Positions 11,347 through 22,600 of a stretch of 64,000 nt of DNA are shown in pieces; position 1 is the stretch's first letter, and each line of letters starts with the position of its first letter. The DNA lies in contig NW_006766883.1 of assembly GCF_000275845.1 (NCBI RefSeq), forward strand, positions 324,182-388,181, written 5' to 3'. This DNA comes from Dichomitus squalens LYAD-421 SS1. Taxonomy: Eukaryota; Basidiomycota; Agaricomycetes; Polyporales; Polyporaceae. Both the position numbers and the translations under genes were made by a program. The notes under the pieces were generated by a model that saw nothing but the letters and a program-made list of their open reading frames with translations, did no database searches and was not told where the DNA came from.

Positions 11347-14300
11347 ATGGCCAAGAAGAAACAAGCCTTAGTGCAGCCGCAGTCGGATAGCGAGGACTCG
11401 GAAGATGCGCAATTTGTTGTCGGTGAGATTTATTTTCATTTGTAACTCTCCGAAGGTGCACACCAAAGCTGTGATTCCAGAGGTCATTAAGGCTGCGAAG
11501 GTAGAAGACGGTGAATGGGTACGCAATGAGGCCTCCTCTCCTCTACAAAGACATACTGACCTGCGAGTCGTCAGAGATACTTGGTCAAGGTGTGTATCTG
11601 GTTGATGAATGGCCTTCCGCCTTTCTCACACTCCCTCCATCGCAGTGGGCGGATTACTCCTCCGATGTCGATACGTGAGTGGCGATCGATCTCAGTCGAT
11701 TGTTATCTAAATACGAGTAGTTGGGAGCCAGAAGAGAATCTGGAGAACTGCGCGCGTCTTCTTAGGAAGTTCTGGGACGATGTGGGCGTCGACGACGACG
11801 ATTACTATGAGGGCTACGTGGTCAAAGCCAGACCTTCCTGGATCAGTCCGTATAATCTCAATATGTTTGCATACGCTTTGCCCTCTTTAACCAAAGGAAT
11901 CAGGAAAAGAGAAGAAAATCTTTCAAAAACAGAACAACAAGAACAAGAAGAAGGCTGCAGAAAGCAGCGCGGAAGATGATGAGCCAGAGGCGTCTACCTC
12001 CCGAGATGAAGGCAAAGGAAGGGCTCCAGTTATCAATAAGAAAGGGAAGGGAAAGGTATCAGCTATTCTCGGCCTCCTCAATAGACATGACAGATTCTGA
12101 TAACTTGGTATACATAGGCTGTGGCCAAGCAGTCCGCAGGGTCGAGAAAGCGAGGCAAGCAGACCAAAGCGAAACATCAGTCTGACTCCGTACGTCCGCT
12201 GGTTGACCAGGGAGACCTGCACATGCATACTCAGTTGAAAATACAGGATGATGCCGAGGAATCGGACAACGTGCCTCTCTCGTCCATACGATCTAAAGGC
12301 AAGAAGCGCGCAAAAGCCCTGGCTGCTTCCGTAGGTTCCGCTCAATTCACCAGTTCAGAATCAGTTCTCATAGTGTGCTCATTCTCCTTTAGTCGGATGA
12401 GGCAGACGACGACGACAAACACTTGACCAAATCCAAAATCAAGAAACGCAAGCAGATTGTCACGACGCCACCGGTACGAGCTCCGAGATAGCGCACATAA
12501 GGCCAGACCACTCATGCTTCATTCAGCCTGAACCGCCCACACCCGCGGAGAACAACCTACCAGATCCTCATCTCAGCGACTCTGCTGGTTCGCTCTTTTC
12601 CGATAAGGGTGGATCATCGCCGGAGGTAGCATTGAAGACCCTTCCCACCCCAGCTTCATCTACAATACCCATGAAGCGACCCTCAGTCGACGATTCAGTG
12701 GCCCAGCGCCCTGGCAAGAGGCAGATTATGGAGATGCCTATGCAGATCACGACAACAGCCGGCAACGCGACGAAAGCTCGTCTAGCGCAGCGAAATCCAC
12801 AGGCTCCTGCACAAGCTGCCGCGCCAGCCCCTCAGAAGCTGGACTTGTCGACTTTATCGTTCAGGAAGAACAGCGCTACCGCTGCAGGTCGTTCACCCAT
12901 AGTCGGGAGCCCGGTCGTACCATCGTCTGCTGTCCCACCACTGCCCAGGCGATCCACGTCTGTCTCTGAGCATGGGCAGTCGCCAGCACCTGGAGGTCAG
13001 GGGACACCCACGGAGCCCCAGCCGACAATGGGTATAGGTGGACCACAATTCCCCCCGGATCCGAGGTACGACCAAGCGGGCATACTCTCCGTTTTGTTTC
13101 TAACCTAGCGTCAACAGTCGTCGTTTGTCTCAGCAACTTCCTCGCCGGACATTGACGAAGCAGATACAACCTCCTGGCCCTACTGTCGCGAAAGATCCCA
13201 TGGCAGAAGCGACCAGATTTTTGTCTGATATTATGCCTGCCTCGTAAGTACATTTAACTCAACGTACTGAAGAGGTGATTTCATACTTGCACTGCACAGG
13301 ATGGCTTCCCCCATGCAGTATGTTTCTATCGCCACTTACGTCGCCCGTTAGCTCACAATGTGCCCAGGGAGGACGTACCTGACATGCCTCCCCCACCCGT
13401 TCCTGTTCGATCCGTACAGGCAAAGGCTCTACCACGGTAAGTACACCATTGGTAGGCTGGGCTCAAAGTGACTGACGACCTCCAAGTATCCAGAAGAAGT
13501 GGAAATGGACAGGCGATCTCTTCATGGACGTCAGCCGAAATCGGGCAGAACGTGTCTGTGAAGTACTGATATCGGAAGCCACGGATCCCCAACCCAATGG
13601 GCTTCGATTCAGTATCTGCCTATCGGGCGAAAATATCCGCCTCTCTGCCTTTCATGAACTGTCCTGCCTGCACACATTTCTGCTGGCGTCGACGCGCGTG
13701 CAGCAATTTGCAAAGCTAGGATCTGCGTCAGACAAAGATGCGGATGCTCTATTGCAGCTTGGAATTTTCATGCAGAAACGATCCTACGTAAGTGACATTC
13801 CCGTGTGATCCTTGAACTCATAGCTGACATCTAGTTGTTCAGTTTTGCTTTGCGCATCTATACATGGATGACAGTTCCGTCGGTCTTCTCATAATCTTTC
13901 CCACTGGCCACGAAGTCGCAAACAGTCTGCTCAAGGTACCCCCGACTCTCGCTAGTAATACACCGCTGCAAGTAGCCCTAGTCCCTTGGGAGTTGACGAC
14001 TAGAGAATTCCGTGCGGCGAATTGGAAGTCAAGGTCCCCCACTGTAGAGCACCAGCTTGACCCGGCTTTCGCTGCCATTCTAGAGGCCGATGGACGCAGC
14101 GTTGCCACGCAACGACGATTCTATCAAGCCCTGCACATCCTCACCTTCCCTAAAGCTATCTACGACTTCATGTCCCAGAAACAGTCTCCACGTCCGTACT
14201 GTATTTGGTATGCCCCAGCGGACACGACGCAGTCGGGGACCATCGGGTATGAGACATTGCTACTGAGGGATATTCTGTCCACGTGCACGCAGGCGAAGGA

Positions 14301-15294
14301 CATGGGGTACAAGGCAGACGTGCGCGTCGTCTTCGTCCATGTGGGCGCACTGGCTACGCTCCACGGCCTCCCATTCCTTGTTGCGTGGAGGAACAAGCGG
14401 CCAGAACTCCGCTTCCTGACATATGGCACGCACCCCAGCGTCCCTCGTGAGCGATGGGGAGTGCGGGAGATCTATCTAATAGGTCAGTTTAGGCCCAGCT
14501 CGACATATCAGTTCTCACCCTTCGTTGTTGTGACGGAAAATCTGACATCCTGTCGTCGTCGTTTGTCAATGCACAGGTGGCGTCGTGACATTCACGCCTT
14601 CAGCGATCATCGAGGGGCACGGGATGCTCTTCCGTCGCATCAAAGATGTTGCGGAACATCCACTGTGGGACTGCTATGTGTTGCCTTCGGTGGTGGCCAT
14701 GGTGGCGAAACTCACATGCCAGGGCGGGCATCCTTTACGTGTATATGACGAGTAAGTGGCCGTCCTGAACACCTTTGCACGTACGCTTACAGGTTCACAG
14801 AGGTAACTTTGTCTATGAAGACCTTCTCAAGGCTATTGAACAGGGATCCGTTGCATTGCTGCATGCCCCCGCGATCTTGCGAGATGCGCCTCCGAAGGGC
14901 GATCCCTCTCTGCTGTGGACACGATGGATGCTCCGCCTGCCATCGATGAACGCACGACAGATCCTGGAAGAATGCCTTCGAATTGCCGCTGAGCAGTTCG
15001 CAAACACATCGGACGCCGAGCTTCCGGTTGCTGTCGAGAAGGAAATTGCACGCGACCTCCTACGCATGCAAATGCAGCCCGTCATGATGGACAACTACAG
15101 ACGGTTTGTGGTCCTCAAAGGTAGGAGCGATACTGACTTCCAAGAGGATAGGTGCCCAGGAGTGAGTGCAGTGGTTTTGTCCGACATATTTTGGTTGACC
15201 GACGAGCTGTGCGGTCCAGATCGAGGTTACTACGCTTTCAAAGCTGGACTTCAGAGACGATTTCTTCACGACGCGGACCGACTCAGCGCAGTAG
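11347..15294 (+). CDS. Chromodomain protein with SPOC-like C-terminus (Chp1-like)
   Basis: Eighteen exons: 11347-11422, 11481-11518, 11575-11589, 11646-11674, 11721-11845, 11904-12055, 12118-12189, 12247-12330, 12393-12473, 12527-13065, 13118-13243, 13300-13317, 13368-13436, 13487-13787, 13843-14482, 14577-14751, 14801-15161, 15220-15294; 991 residues. Residues about 23-75 form a chromodomain (QFVVEVIKAAK, WRYLVKWADYSS, TWEPEENLENC) retaining the aromatic-cage pattern that binds methylated H3K9. A long basic, serine-rich linker follows. From about residue 475 a conserved region begins KKWKWTGDLFMDVS, which reads like a SPOC domain start, and continues about 500 residues. This order and length resemble fission-yeast Chp1 of the RITS complex. 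The C-terminal assignment is inference; the last intron (15162-15219) is the least certain, because the frame also stays open to 15311 without it. Confidence 0.8.
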
Positions 15295-15551
15295 ATGTAG
15301 TACTGCCTTAGTGTTGAATCTCACGCCTGTAGTAGATCTTGTAGGATGCACATTGTCGTCGACGAGGACTTGTTTTCGCCTACTCCCGTTCTTGCGCGCC
15401 TGAGCAAGACATGTGATTGTACGATGTGGGCGCCTACCATCGGCTTTCTGGAGGTCTCGCCAGCAGCGGTGAAGCCACCTATAACATATTGACCTCTTAC
15501 ACGACCCAACTGGCGTCCTGGCCCTTCTCGCACCCTCTCATCACTAGCTAG

Positions 15552-16294
15552 ATGTCCGGACTAGAAGCAATCTTGTCAAACCCGGCGTACCATGACTATC
15601 TTGCTATCCTGAAGGGTGCCCGGAATGGCTTCGTCTATGGCGTGAAAGTGCGCTTCCCCCATGCACTAATTATGGCCATCCTCTTCGGCCGCGGAGAGTC
15701 AGTGCCGTTATCATTGAGACCGTTCTACTCTATGTGTTTGTGACGCTTACATGTGTGCGCGCGCAGTTGGCAGACTCGGCTGAAGACGATATATCGCGCC
15801 ACAAGACAACACGCATTCAACCTCGCCAAGTTTGTCTCGCTATACAAGACCTTGCTGCTTGTTCAGAAGAAGGTCAACGGCGGAAAGGAGCGCAGCTTCG
15901 ACACGTTCATTGCAGGGTTGATTGGAGGCTATATTGTCTTCGGGGAGAGGAGCGCCGTCAACGAGCAGGTAAGCGTGACACTTCCCGCCTACGCGAACGT
16001 CCATCAATGCACATACACCAGATCGTGCTATACGTCTGCTCTCGCGTAGTTGCGTCCTTCCTTGCTCGCGCGAAGACGCCATACTCGAACGCTCCGGCGG
16101 CCTCCGGCAGGCCGCTCCCGCCAGACTCGCGCCAGTTTTCCATCTTCGCGGCGGTCTGCTGGGGTGCGGTAATGTGGCTATTCAAGGAACGCGGGGAGAC
16201 GATACAACCTGGCATGTTCAACTCCATGACGTATCTTTACCGGGACTCCGAGCACTGGGATAGCTTGAAGACGTTGCTTTGGCACAACAAGTGA
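15552..16294 (+). CDS. PXMP4: Peroxisomal membrane protein 4 (PMP24/PXMP4, Tim17 family)
   Basis: Exons 15552-15697, 15767-15968, 16022-16294 encode 206 residues, close to the 212 of animal PXMP4. Recognised from KGARNGFVYGVKVRFPHALI, the cluster TIYRATRQHAFNLAKFVSLY, FIAGLIGGYIVFGE and SRVVASFLARAK, and the C-terminal YLYRDSEHWD. Several Gly-rich membrane segments fit the Tim17/22/23/PMP24 fold. Location is the peroxisomal membrane; the transport role is poorly known. It lies 257 bp downstream of the chromodomain gene on the same strand. Confidence 0.9.
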
Positions 16295-16871
16295 TACCCT
16301 CGTGCCTGTTCCGCCAATTTTCAGGACCATGGACGCTTTGTCATCATATAGATCTTCATGTAGATACATACGCTTCGCTATCAGACTACAAGCCATGAAC
16401 TGCCTCATATATTGGACGTCGAAGCACCATATATATGTTTGGCCAGAATACATGTAGTCTGCTAACGGCGCACTCTCCCCGCCCGGCCCCAGCCTAGACC
16501 GCCAAGCCTATCGAATCAACATATACTCCTGCCCCCACAACCCTCCCTGCTTTAGGCCCAATTGGTAGTCATCAGCAGGCTTTTGCGGAGTTGTCGCATT
16601 CCAATGACGAAACTGTGTTACAGTGAAGAACAAACCGTCATTAACGGCAGTGTACTACATGATGGCGCGAAGCGTTTAGCCTTCCCCGCAACCTGAGCTA
16701 ACCGCATGCAGAACAGATGACTGTGTGTGCACCCACCCCCCAATGACATATTGCAGGTAATAGACGGGCATAACAAGCATGCGTTTGGGCAAAGGATCAA
16801 TGAGAGCAGACTCCCAGCTTGATTCTGAATCGCATACCGGATTGCTTCATCCCGGATACTGCTAGTGCATG

Positions 16872-16897
16872 TACAGTCTTACCCGGGTCCTTTGGCC
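16872..16897 (+). repeat. Left terminal inverted repeat of the TIR element
   Basis: Exactly complementary to 17561-17586, including the flanking TA. A second partial copy of the motif follows at once (GGGTCCTTTGGCCAC). Confidence 0.9.
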
Positions 16898-17560
16898 ACC
16901 ATGGGTCCTTTGGCCACTGAAGGATTTTCTGTCCCCAGAGTAGAGTCTCAACCTACATGTTAACCCAGTCAAGTAGATAATGGTTTGTTGTATGTTATCC
17001 CAAAGTTCCGTAGCCTTTGCTGTTCAAACACATTACAAGACTATGTTTTAGTCCAAAAAACTGCTGTTTTGAATTATATTCCAGTGATCGCAGCTGATGT
17101 ATTGCTCCGATAACTTCCATAGTTTCAGGAAATGTGAAAAGGATATATCTAGCTTGTTTGAGACAAAGAACACTCTTATCGACATGCACTTCCCAGAGAT
17201 ATTAAATAAGTTCTCATCAACGGGACAATGAGATGCTATTAATCAGGCGCCGAGTCACACAACTCAGCGCTCCTCTGCTTTGCGTGCATCGAATGAAGGG
17301 CGGCGCTCGGGCGGCATTGCCTGATAAGATCATCTATTATCCATAGAAGGGAATCACGCTGATCTGTGACACTGGCCAAAGGACCCAGGACCGACTGATA
17401 AGCAGATTCGACAGTGATTCATTACGATCTCCTTTACACTGTTCCCAATCGTGCTCATACTTCTGGTGTAGTTACATGATACCGTATTGATTCAACCTAG
17501 ATATTCCGATCTATGGCAGGAGGGGTGTGTGTGCTTCACACAGGTGAACGAAAATTGGGC

Positions 17561-17586
17561 GGCCAAAGGACCCGGGTAAGACTGTA
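17561..17586 (-). repeat. Right terminal inverted repeat of the TIR element
   Basis: Inverted perfect match to 16872-16897; no mismatch in 26 bases suggests relatively recent insertion. Confidence 0.9.
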
Positions 17587-18806
17587 GTCAAGTTCTTCTG
17601 GAGCGCGCAGGTGGGGAGTAGAAAGCACGAAATATTATCATCCTCCACGGAGATATCCACATTCACCGCGGAAATTATAGACGAAGCGTTTCTGTTTCCG
17701 ACATTCCTCGGTCTTTAGCGCATCTGAGCGACAGCCTCGGAATATCGACAGTGATTTTTACACAGACGATCTGGAGCTGATCGTACAGCACTGCGTTGCA
17801 CACAATAAGCTTAAGCAAACGGACCCCAAATGTCGCGCTGCTCCATTGGAAACTCTTATAATCAAACCCCTCGCATGGCCGCGCGAGAGGCATGAGGCCG
17901 GGAAATGGAGGGCGCAGCCGATTCACTGCCTGCGGACGCCGGCAGTTCTGCCTCGAAATCCTATCTAGACTCCCCGAGCGGGCTCTCGAGCTATCATGTC
18001 ATCATGCAGGCGTGAAGGGGATTCCACACCGTACGGGAGAATGGGAGTGCCGCATGTGGACCTTTCCGAGACAGCGTGCATGTATAAGGAGTCGGCACAC
18101 GGGGCGCGCCTTCGGCGACGATGGAAGTGAACGTCGGTAGTACGCGTCGGCCGACTCGTCCACGAGCGGTCGTCGGCGATGCGTGTAAAATGGAACTGAG
18201 GTCAACTCGAGTTGGATAATCGGATGTTCACGACACGGGGGCCGCTTACACCGGTCTCGCGAGGTCTTCCCTCCCAAGAGATGGACTCCGGTCGCCCGTA
18301 TGGATCCTCGGAAGACCTCCGGACAGGCCGCTATAACTTAATGTGGCGACTGTCTGTAATAAGCCCAGTCAGCTATGATGACGAGCTGGACAACAATGAC
18401 CAGGTAGATCTGTCATTGTCTGTCAGTGTCGAGAGTGCTCCACCGACTCGGAGCGGCGCCCAAGACATTCCGTCTTTGGGGCCTACGGTGCGATATTCGT
18501 GAGCCGACCAACCTTATACCCTGGTACAAGGATAGCCAAGGAAAAGGGGGAATCGCACAAGCACAATGCAATGCTCGCCGGGAGGGCAGACGTAGAGAGC
18601 TCAATGTACAGCCACTTGGCGTGAGGGGGGATATATGTACATTGAGAAGCAAGGGAGAAGATCGTCGTGGCAGGGTCACAGATGCGCCCTGTAACGGAGC
18701 CCGAAGACGTAATAAACCCAACGAGAAGAAAGATGAAGACGTGGTATCATAGAAGAAGGTAAGTAGGCGGGAAGATGGGTCAGTTCTATATAGTCCTGAG
18801 GGAGCC

Positions 18807-19662
18807 CTACATGATAATACACTTGCGCTTCTTCTCCTTCTCTGGTGATCGTACGGGGCCTTGCACCCCTTGCTCCTGCTGTTTCGTCGATCGAAGCAGC
18901 CGGACGAGATTCGTGAAGAGGCGTTCCACGTTATGCGCCGTTTTCGCCGATGTTTCTAGGAACTCGCAGCCAAACTGCCGCGCCAGCGCCGCACCCTCCT
19001 CTCGCGAGACCTCCCTTTCGTACTGTTTGTCGCACTTGTTCCCGACAAGCATGAAGACCGGCTTCTGTCTCTTGACCTTCAACATGGCCTGCCGGAAGAC
19101 GTCGAGCCGATCAAACGTCGCCCTCGACGCGATCGAGTATACCAGGATAAAGCCCTGGCCTTCCCTGCGGAAGAAATCGTATCGGAAGGCACCGACGAGA
19201 GACGGAATATCGTACCTGACCCATTGGTCTCGAAGTGTGGCATATTCCTCTGTTGTGAGAATTGATCAGATGCAGTAAGGGTCCGAGAAAGTGTTGCAAC
19301 GCACCTTGCCCTGCCGTGTCGATCACCTCTACAAAACACATGCGATTGTCGACTACGAGTTGCTTGCGGTATGCATCTTCAATCGTTGGATCGTATGTCT
19401 GAAGAGCTATGAGTATAAAATCTCACCCGACATAGCACGCTATCTACCTCTGTCGAATGGGGGTGTCCGAGAAGGACCGGTCTTGAGCACGCGCCAAGAA
19501 TGCGGGGGAACGATATGGCTTACCGACGAAACAATTGAGCGTAAACTGCGAGAATCGGTGAGTGCAGCACAAGGATGGCAAGAGGATTTGATGCACCTGT
19601 ACAGCCAATGCCGTCTTTCCTACACCTCCATCACCAAGAACGGCAACTCTCCAGCTATCCAT
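18807..19662 (-). CDS. Ras-family small GTPase with CAAX box, contains a 2-nt exon
   Basis: Exons in reading order: 19662-19597, 19545-19524, 19449-19448 (2 nt), 19398-19305, 19249-19216, 19164-18807; 191 residues. All G boxes are intact: P-loop GDGGVGKT, effector [21 protein letters not shown] (Gln61 equivalent present), NKCD, ETSAK. The C-terminus KKRKCIIM is a polybasic CAAX box, so it should be prenylated and plasma-membrane bound. The P-loop spelling resembles fungal Ras2/RasB more than Ras1, but I do not assign a symbol. The switch I sequence CFVETYDP is restored only if the dinucleotide AG at 19448-19449 is an exon between a 74-nt and a 49-nt intron; without it the frame breaks. Confidence 0.92.
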
Positions 19663-22600
19663 GTCTGCTGGCACACTGCCTCAGCCACCGGGACCGAGTA
19701 TGGTCTGGATCGGCGCGGGTCGCGTACCTCAAAGTGTAGGAAACGAGAGTGTAGAATGTGCAGATCTGCGTGCGGGGACGGTCAACGCAAGGCAAAGGGT
19801 CGCGGAGAGACGCGGAACATGCCTCAAGAGTGAAGAATCGAGGAGAGGGTCGTGACAGGCGAGAGAGAGAGCAGAGACGAGAAGAGGACGATAAAAGATA
19901 ATAAGCAGATATACGTCGTGCAAGTTCGTGCAGGTCGTAAAGGGAGGCCGGAAGAGGCTTGGGGGCGAGACGGAGAGCAGCTGGTGGACGTAGACAGAGC
20001 ACAGATTTGTCCTTGCACGCGCGCAGACGCCCCTGCCTACTATTTCTATCAATTCACACACACAGCCAGCTACGCCCCCGTTTGCCCCAATCCCACCCCA
20101 AATCCGGCAGCATCCCGGTTCCTCCTGCCTCTTCTGGGCGGTCCGCGGGCCGAGAACGCTCCGGATCGGGGAGGTGCACCGGCGGGTCCGAGTCTGTCGC
20201 GGGCGTCGAGCTGGGACTCCCTGGCGTCCTCCCCCCCCTGTCTCGGGCTTCTCAGTGTCCGTGCGCCTTCCTTACAGCCTGGCCTGCGGAGGCGACTGCA
20301 TGTGGGCCTCGAGGTATAAAGCAAGCAGCGTTCACGAGGCACCCTCGGGCATCGCCGAAGCACCGGGGGCGTATCACAACTGCCACATCTCAGGCACGCC
20401 CACAGTAATGACCTCGTCCAACCATATCCGACGCCCGTCGCAACCATGGTATTTCCATGTGCTGCTCACTCCTTGTCATCAGTTATCCTACCCTAATCGT
20501 TGACCAATCTGTCCCCCTTCTCCTTCCTTCTGTCCAACACGATCTCATGTCACTGCTCATACATCGCCTCAGTAGCCCTTGCACTCTCCAGCCGTCTTGC
20601 ATCCGGCCCAGCGCTTTCGGACATCGTATCTGTGCCCCCAAGTACTTATGTCGGTATGGTCATCACAATAATCATCCTAGCCGCGAACTTCGTGTGATAG
20701 TCCTCACCATCGTTCCCACCGCTCGTTGCCTGCCGTACGTAAGGCCGCAGGGATGCCTCGAGCCATGCTCGCACTCACCCCTCCTCAAGGCGCAGTCGGG
20801 CCGGACGGCATAAACGCCATACCACGGCGTATATGGCCCCCCGACCTAGCACGGACACATTGTGGGCGAAGCTCGACTGAAGAACGCGCACATGCACTTT
20901 CGTGCCACCGCGGAAGATGTCAGCCCAATGCGACGCGCGCAGCAAGCAGCATCTGACCTCCGGTGCACGAAGTCCGCTCCAGGCAAACGCTGTCCCGCCT
21001 TCTCCGGATTGCCTTTAGGTCTGATCGCCCTTCATTACCAGATGACTCCGGCCTGTCTCCGGGCGTTCCTGGCGACTTCCTTCTCGGGGAGGAGCCATTA
21101 TCAGATCGCATCTTTGTTGAATGCCGTCGCAGCTTGTCTACTACCCTTCGTCCACTGGTGCTGACGCAAAGCGTGTTGGGATCTATCAACAGCGTGGTGT
21201 CAAGATCGAAAGGTAGCGCCGTCGAGGATTGTCAGAGACGGCATCGCAGACCGGCACATCTGGAGTCGCAGTAGGCGAAGGCTCAACACCGATCAAGCGT
21301 GAGTGTACCCTGCGACATCGGCAGCGAGCACTACCACGAAGGGTCTCCGAATCGCAAGCGCTCGACGCATCGTCGTGATCTAGACATGTGTTGCATGTAC
21401 GACCCTTAATTGTTATTGATTCCGAATGAGGGGGAACCTCTGACTGTGAAGGGCGCCTCACAAGTGCAGGATACGAGGACTCTGGAATCAGTCCATTTTG
21501 ACGCCACGGGCGGCTCCCAATTGTGCCTCATCGAGGAGGAATCTGCGAAAACGAGATGTCGCCCAGTCCGCCTGCTGCAGGCCGGTGACTACGACGGAGC
21601 ATAGCGCCATGATACGCCGCAGCACCGGATGGCGGGCCCAGCTCAGTTGACCGCATTCCGTGGTCTCCTTCTGGGCAGCAGACAAGGAGTGTGACACATG
21701 CAGAGCACTTCGACACCAGTGCAGAGGAAAGTCCTGTTTTATGTAAGACGACACTTACACGCTCGATGTCAGTGCGCCTGCCCCGAGCGACACGCCTCGC
21801 CAACAGCCGCCGAATCGGGCCGATGATGGCGCACACTCTCCACCCCAATGTCAGCGAAGGAGGGGCGAGGCAAGGCGGAAGAAGAAAGAAGGCGACGCCG
21901 CGTTGAGGGCTGACTCAAGCACGGAGTCGATTAAGACTACAGATCCGACTTGATAGAACCTCGAAGTACTTCCTCGACAAAAACGCTCAATGTACGACCA
22001 ACTTCCGTGACTGTCGTGGAAAAGAAGTTCTATGCCTGTATAGGGCGCGGCGTGTGTCCAGAGGTAAGTCTGTATATGGTGAGATTGCCCGTCACTCATA
22101 CCTCGATGTCGGCATTCGGAGCAGCAGGCTTGCCGCACAACACCAGGTGAACTGGCTATCTTGTGAGGGGCCTCCTCGTGCACCAAAGCGGTGAACTTTA
22201 TGGTGTACGGGTCGTTCACGTTTAGACTGATGTAGGTTGCAACGGACCCACTTAGCAAACTCGGCACCTCTAACTCCGGACTAATTGTTCCTTATGGGCT
22301 CATGTAGGGCACCAAATTACCCTCCTGAGCCGTCAACTTACGCTCATGGGGATGGATCTTCACTGGGAGTGCCACCCTCCCAAGCTCTCTAGAGCCTACG
22401 TCTCATAAGTACGTATTATATCTGTCCTCGTGATCCTCTCCTTATGTTGTGAAATGCCGTTCACGTATGATCTCCAGACATTCTCTGCCACCGAATGTGG
22501 CTCCAATGGGCATGCTTCGCGACGCCTCCCAGGCTTCTCAGGTCCCGGCCTCAGGTCCTTTAGGCTTCTCCCATGACGGCTTGTCGCAATAATTCCCGGG

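Larger units (their letters stand above)
16872..17586. mobile_element. Non-autonomous TIR element, Tc1/mariner-like, about 0.7 kb
   Basis: The left end at 16872-16897 and the right end at 17561-17586 are exact inverted copies over 26 bases, core CAGTCTTACCCGGGTCC plus TTTGGCC. Outermost bases on both sides are TA, matching a TA target-site duplication, which makes the element itself 16874-17584. Internal copies of GGGTCCTTTGGCCA lie at 16905-16918 and, inverted and imperfect, near 17374-17388. No transposase frame is present (longest frame 64 codons), so it is a MITE or internally deleted copy. TA duplication and CAG termini point to the Tc1/mariner/pogo superfamily, which is inference. Confidence 0.85.
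16295..18806. other. Intergenic region carrying a transposable element
   Basis: About 2.5 kb between PXMP4 and the Ras gene (tail to tail). Apart from the inverted-repeat element at 16872-17586, no coding family was recognised; frames at 18212-18752 are short and unsupported. Confidence 0.5.

Noticed and set aside
19597..19674. Upstream in-frame GTG as a possible Ras start
   Set aside because: Eukaryotic initiation at GTG is unlikely, and the ATG four codons later gives the normal Ras N-terminus length.
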